A DNA stretch of 7,933 bases from Anaerolineae bacterium (GTDB taxonomy: Bacteria; Chloroflexota; Anaerolineae; E26-bin7), in assembly GCA_029933115.1 (NCBI GenBank), contig JAOZOT010000156.1, positions 1 to 7,933 on the forward strand, written 5' to 3'. The stretch's first letter is position 1. Every line of letters starts with the position of its first letter. The notes beneath the pieces are model-generated. The model was not told the DNA's origin. It worked only from the letters and a program-made list of their open reading frames with translations, and did no database searches. Positions 6,905 to 7,933 of this stretch are shown piece by piece. The translations under genes were made by a program, and so were the position numbers.

Positions 6905-6964
6905 ATGCTCAGTTTCGAGGAGTGGGTAGCGCAGGTGCCAGAAAGCCTGAAACGAGACGCGCTG
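6905..6964 (+). pseudogene. N-terminal remnant of a four-helix-bundle (23S rRNA intervening-sequence-type) protein gene
   Basis: An ATG at 6905 opens a frame reading MLSFEEWVAQVPESLKRDAL. This matches the N-terminus I recall for one branch of the four-helix-bundle family (PF05635-like): FEEW, then VPE, K-x-D-x-L, normally followed by W and an AYRLALF helix. Here the family match stops after L20; the frame continues for 38 unrelated residues and ends at 7081, overlapping the gmd start. The usual length is about 120 residues, so most of the gene is missing. It sits directly between the two octamer arrays, and AGGTGG of the left array could act as its ribosome site. The role of the family is not established. 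The identification rests on about 20 residues. Confidence 0.5.
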
Positions 6965-7014
6965 CCATGCTTGCTCCCAACATCCAACGTCAGAGACAGT
7001 ACCACCGCAAGTAG
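6965..7014. other. Remainder of the rmd-gmd spacer
   Basis: These 50 bases between the gene remnant and the right array hold a loose AACATCC/AACGTCA repeat (6980-6993). GCAAGT at 7007-7012 can pair with ACTTGC at 7021-7026 in a 6-bp hairpin running into the array. No promoter or terminator is visible, so gmd is probably transcribed from the rmd promoters. Confidence 0.3.
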
Positions 7015-7054
7015 CTGCCCACTTGCAAACCTGCAAACCAGCAAACCTGCAAAC
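7015..7054 (-). repeat. Octamer array, right copy, inverted (GTTTGCAG units)
   Basis: Five contiguous 8-bp units on the plus strand read CTGCCCAC, TTGCAAAC, CTGCAAAC, CAGCAAAC, CTGCAAAC; on the minus strand they are GTTTGCAG/GTTTGCTG/GTTTGCAA/GTGGGCAG. The GTGGGCAG unit links it to the left array at 6880-6904, which has the opposite orientation. The best pairing between the arrays aligns 13 of 17 bases. The array ends 5 bp before the gmd Shine-Dalgarno. Confidence 0.7.
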
Positions 7055-7059
7055 CCTCT

Positions 7060-7067
7060 AGGAGGTG
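7060..7067 (+). promoter_or_regulatory. Shine-Dalgarno AGGAGGTG for gmd
   Basis: A near-perfect anti-16S match, AGGAGGTG, is placed 6 nt before the ATG at 7074. It supports strong and independent translation initiation of gmd despite the repeat-rich spacer in front of it. Confidence 0.85.
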
Positions 7068-7073
7068 TAACGA

Positions 7074-7933
7074 ATGCCTAAAGCCCTCATCACCGGCGTC
7101 ACCGGTCAAGACGGTTCATACCTGGCCGAATTTCTGTTGGAGAAGGGCTACAAAGTGCTGGGCATGGTGCGCCGCACCAGCACCGTCAATTTCGACCGCA
7201 TCACTCATATTCAAGACAAGATCGAGTTGGTACAGGGTGACCTGCTGGATCAGGTCTCTCTCATCTCCATCCTTCAGGAGCACCGCCCCGATGAGGTCTA
7301 CAACCTGGCCGCCCAGTCCTTCGTGCCCACTTCTTTTGAGCAACCGGTTTTGACTGGCGAATTCACCGCCCTGGGAGTGACGCGGGTGCTGGACGCCATT
7401 CGTCTGGTGGACAAGAACATCAGGTTCTACCAGGCCTCCAGCAGCGAAATGTTTGGCAAGGTTCGAGAAGTGCCCCAGAACGAGAACACTCCCTTCTACC
7501 CTCGCAGCCCTTATGGTGTCGCCAAGGTCTACGGCCACTGGATCACTGTCAACTACCGCGAGAGCTACGGCCTGTTTGCCTGTTCAGGCATACTGTTCAA
7601 CCACGAATCGCCCCGCCGCGGACTGGAATTCGTCACCCACAAAGTGACCCACGGCGCGGCGCGCATCAAGCTGGGCCTGGCCGACGAGTTGCGGCTGGGC
7701 AATCTGGAAGCGCAGCGCGACTGGGGCTACGCTGGAGATTACGTCAGAGCTATATGGCTCATGCTTCAACAAGACGAACCCGACGACTATGTGGTGGGCA
7801 CCGGGGAGACCCACTCGGTGCGAGAGTTGTGCGAAGTAGCTTTCAGCTACCTGGGCCTTGACTATCGAGATTACGTGATCAGCGACCCCAAATACTACCG
7901 CCCGGCCGAGGTAGATCAACTGGTAGCCGACCC
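7074..7933 (+). CDS. gmd: GDP-mannose 4,6-dehydratase (3' end cut by window edge)
   Basis: There are 286 codons before the window ends; the family is about 320-370 residues, so roughly the last 10-20 percent is missing. The N-terminus ALITGVTGQDGSYLAEFLL (4-22) carries the GxxGxxG nucleotide motif and the TGQDGSYLAE signature of Gmd. Further family marks are VRRTST (32-37), NLAAQSFVPTSF (77-88), ASSSEMFG (121-128, with S123 in the place of the usual catalytic threonine) and SPYGVAK (Y147, K151), then LFNHESPRRGLEFVTHKV (174-191) and LGNLEAQRDWGYAGDYV (208-224). The enzyme converts GDP-D-mannose to GDP-4-keto-6-deoxy-D-mannose in the cytoplasm using bound NADP. The upstream rmd would reduce this product, so the pair points to GDP-D-rhamnose rather than GDP-L-fucose; an additional fucose synthase outside the window cannot be excluded. 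Confidence 0.95.
   Translation, partial: MPKALITGVTGQDGSYLAEFLLEKGYKVLGMVRRTSTVNFDRITHIQDKIELVQGDLLDQVSLISILQEHRPDEVYNLAAQSFVPTSFEQPVLTGEFTALGVTRVLDAIRLVDKNIRFYQASSSEMFGKVREVPQNENTPFYPRSPYGVAKVYGHWITVNYRESYGLFACSGILFNHESPRRGLEFVTHKVTHGAARIKLGLADELRLGNLEAQRDWGYAGDYVRAIWLMLQQDEPDDYVVGTGETHSVRELCEVAFSYLGLDYRDYVISDPKYYRPAEVDQLVAD

Noticed and set aside
7015..7054. Possible CRISPR-like array
   Set aside because: Units are 8 bp and contiguous with no spacers, so this is a short tandem repeat.
6905..7081. Intact 58-codon gene overlapping the gmd start
   Set aside because: Only the first 20 codons look family-like; the rest is translated spacer and octamer repeats (for example NLQTSKPANP), so a decayed fragment is more likely.

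Overview
The window looks like ordinary chromosomal DNA from a bacterium with moderately high G+C, strong AGGAGG-type ribosome binding sites and frequent GTG/TTG starts. Several features resemble Chloroflexota (Anaerolineae-like) genomes: a DnaQ-DinG fusion helicase, a DUF2723 mannosyltransferase-like protein with a DDSLEF motif and a C-terminal beta domain, a dispersed repeat reading ILSERSER, and GTTTGCAG-type octamer arrays. This assignment is inferred from recalled family patterns, not from a search.

Layout: (1) 1-2713, minus strand: DinG-family helicase with an N-terminal DEDDh exonuclease domain, 904 residues visible and cut by the left edge. (2) 2813-3601, minus: DUF4013 polytopic membrane protein, upstream of the helicase and probably its operon partner; a promoter is proposed just upstream. 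(3) 3715-5787, minus: large DUF2723 membrane glycosyltransferase-like protein carrying an in-frame insertion of about 38 codons derived from repetitive DNA. (4) 5788-5937: divergent intergenic region with two TATAAT boxes exactly 42 bp apart, facing right. (5) 5938-6891, plus: GDP-4-keto-6-deoxy-D-mannose reductase (rmd). (6) 6880-7054: two octamer arrays in inverted orientation around a remnant of a four-helix-bundle gene. (7) 7074-7933, plus: GDP-mannose 4,6-dehydratase (gmd), cut by the right edge.

Together gmd and rmd make GDP-D-rhamnose from GDP-mannose, a donor for surface polysaccharide or S-layer glycans. The divergent DUF2723 protein is a plausible, unproven partner in cell-surface glycosylation. 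The DUF4013/dinG pair appears to be a separate unit (membrane protein of unknown role plus DNA repair helicase).

I see no new enzymatic or defence system. The more unusual content is the repeat DNA: one element domesticated inside a coding frame, and a small octamer-flanked cassette with a decayed gene between rmd and gmd.
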